This document shows positions 41,149 through 42,063 of a DNA stretch of 42,063 bases, piece after piece; positions within the stretch are counted from its first letter, which is position 1, and each line of letters opens with the position of its first letter. The notes beneath the pieces were generated by a model that was not told the DNA's origin, did not search any database, and saw only the letters and a program-made list of their open reading frames with translations. The position numbers were made by a program, and so were the translations under genes. The DNA comes from Paludibacteraceae bacterium. GTDB lineage: Bacteria; Bacteroidota; Bacteroidia; Bacteroidales; Paludibacteraceae. The DNA lies in assembly GCA_905233415.1 (NCBI GenBank), contig CAJOEX010000010.1, positions 1 through 42,063 on the forward strand. Reading direction: 5' to 3'.

Positions 41149-42060
41149 ATGAGACAATACCTTGTAGCCAATCATCTGTTTACCGTTGAAGCGCCGGAGT
41201 CTTTTTTCGACGTTATGACCAATTATGTTCCTTTCGAACTTCCATCCTCAAACAGCGATAGCGCTCTAACATCCAACTCTGAAGCGTTTCAACATCCTCT
41301 CTTCCATCTTTTTGTGGAGGAACCGGTTGCTCATCTTCCGGAACTTTCAGCAGAGTGGGAGAGTGTCTTCATTGATACTTCCGAACCGGAATTGCCGCGC
41401 ATTGAAGTCTATCGAAGTCAAACCGGCTGGCTGATTCGTCAGGCTTTTAACCGCGATGCGGAAGCGATGTTGCAGGTAAGTGCCAATCACGATTTTTCGC
41501 AGGCGCAACTCCTTGCCACCAAGCCGTCCCGCTTTGCCGTTGATGGAGCAGCTATGCTTGTTTATGCATTTGCTTCCTTGCCTTACCAAACGCTCGAATT
41601 GCATGCTTCTGTCACGGTTCGGGACGATTGGGCATATCTTTTCTTGGGCAAATCCGGCACAGGCAAATCCACGCACTCTCAACTCTGGCAGAAGGCTTTT
41701 CCGGATGCATGGCTGTTGAATGACGATAATCCTATTCTTCGGCTGACGCCGGAAGGACCGGTTGTTTATGGCTCGCCGTGGAGTGGTAAGACGCCTTGCT
41801 ACAAAAACGACTCCAAACCTGTCGGCGCCTTTGTCAAACTGGAGCAAGCGCCGCACAATCAAATCCGTCGTCTTTCTTTGCCGGAGGCTTACGCGTATAT
41901 CCTTGCTTCTGCGTCCGGTTTGAAGATTGTTCCTGAAATGATGGATGTTATGTATGCTACAATTGCGCAATTTGTTCAGCAAACTCCGGGCTATTATCTC
42001 GAATGCTTGCCAAACACCGATGCAGCCTGCCTTTGCGCAACTACCATTACACCGAAATGA
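41149..42060 (+). CDS. HPr-kinase-like P-loop protein
   Basis: A 303-residue protein with an N-terminal region of unknown fold (1-150) and a C-terminal P-loop domain. Walker A is LGKSGTGKSTHSQLW near 166-180, followed by LLNDDNPILRL near 189-199 and YGSPWSGKTP near 206-215. This is the pattern of the HPr kinase/phosphorylase-like proteins of Bacteroidota, often found with small exporter or peptide loci. There is no sign that it acts on HPr; the substrate is unknown. ATG 41149 is chosen; a GTG two codons earlier is an alternative. It follows the exporter directly, so it is read with the pathway operon, but its role in it is unclear. Confidence 0.8.
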   Translation: MRQYLVANHLFTVEAPESFFDVMTNYVPFELPSSNSDSALTSNSEAFQHPLFHLFVEEPVAHLPELSAEWESVFIDTSEPELPRIEVYRSQTGWLIRQAFNRDAEAMLQVSANHDFSQAQLLATKPSRFAVDGAAMLVYAFASLPYQTLELHASVTVRDDWAYLFLGKSGTGKSTHSQLWQKAFPDAWLLNDDNPILRLTPEGPVVYGSPWSGKTPCYKNDSKPVGAFVKLEQAPHNQIRRLSLPEAYAYILASASGLKIVPEMMDVMYATIAQFVQQTPGYYLECLPNTDAACLCATTITPK

Positions 42061-42063
42061 CAC
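42057..42063 (+). CDS. Start of a further gene cut by the window edge
   Basis: ATGACAC begins in overlap with the stop of the HPr-kinase-like gene (ATGA), the same junction type used several times in this operon. Only two codons are visible, so nothing can be said about the product; the operon very likely continues. Confidence 0.4.

Noticed and set aside
3456..42060. Flexirubin/dialkylresorcinol locus
   Set aside because: No DarA or DarB-like gene is seen; only the aryl-polyene part of such loci is supported here.
1..42063. tRNA, rRNA, insertion sequence or prophage genes
   Set aside because: I saw no tRNA-like cloverleaf, rRNA stretch, transposase or phage protein in either strand.

Overview
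The window looks like a Bacteroidota (most likely Bacteroidales) chromosome. Nearly every transcription start region carries the phylum's promoter pattern, a TTTG-like -33 box, about 20 bases, then TAnnTTTG. Classical Shine-Dalgarno sites are mostly weak. Conserved genes (pdxA, ribH, rsmD, an AddAB-like pair, an A-type flavoprotein) fit that phylum.

Layout. (1) 120-3331 is the end of an AT-rich surface-polysaccharide region: an MBOAT O-acyltransferase, its broken secreted partner, and a GT32-like sugar transferase. (2) 3456-12252 is the first half of an aryl-polyene-type (APE) type II polyketide/fatty-acid locus: ketoreductase, three ketosynthases with complete Cys-His-His sites, two catalytically dead KS-like domains (one fused to a KS), two acyl carrier proteins, a dehydratase subunit, a methyltransferase, an LpxL-like acyltransferase and a secreted barrel-like protein. 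(3) 12323-32908 is mostly housekeeping: rlmB, nitroreductase, pdxA, a two-lipoprotein plus radical SAM/SPASM cassette, rlmN, a TPR protein, ribH, lysC, a YitT-type membrane protein, rsmD, an HD-less RelA/SpoT protein, an RluA-type pseudouridine synthase, an AddA/AddB-like nuclease pair, an AraC regulator and a flavodiiron protein. (4) 33329-42060 is the second half of the APE-type locus, with its own strong promoter: small DMT-type membrane protein, LolA-like carrier, second dehydratase subunit, a triple fusion of glycosyltransferase, acyltransferase and FAD oxidoreductase, a secreted esterase, an aryl/acyl-CoA-type ligase, an MMPL exporter, and an HPr-kinase-like P-loop protein. The operon runs off the right edge.

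How the parts fit. The ligase would load an aryl acid, the KS/KR/DH/ACP set in the first half would extend it to a conjugated polyene, the acyltransferases would place it on a lipid, and LolA/MMPL proteins would move it to the outer membrane. The two halves appear to depend on each other: the dehydratase encoded in half 1 keeps the catalytic Glu but has no His, and the one in half 2 keeps the His but has Gln where Glu should be, so only a heterodimer encoded across some 25 kb would have a complete active site. No DarA/DarB pair, ammonia lyase or phosphopantetheinyl transferase is seen in the window.

Two other themes stand out. The cassette at 14906-16646 pairs two small lipoproteins, each with two KYGxP-type motifs, with a radical SAM/SPASM enzyme, and resembles the uncharacterised rSAM/lipoprotein systems of Bacteroidetes. 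In addition, short tandem repeats (7, 8, 11 and 32 bp periods and a TCAATTATCAAC-type element) lie both between genes and in frame inside genes. Several sit exactly where two domains have been joined.
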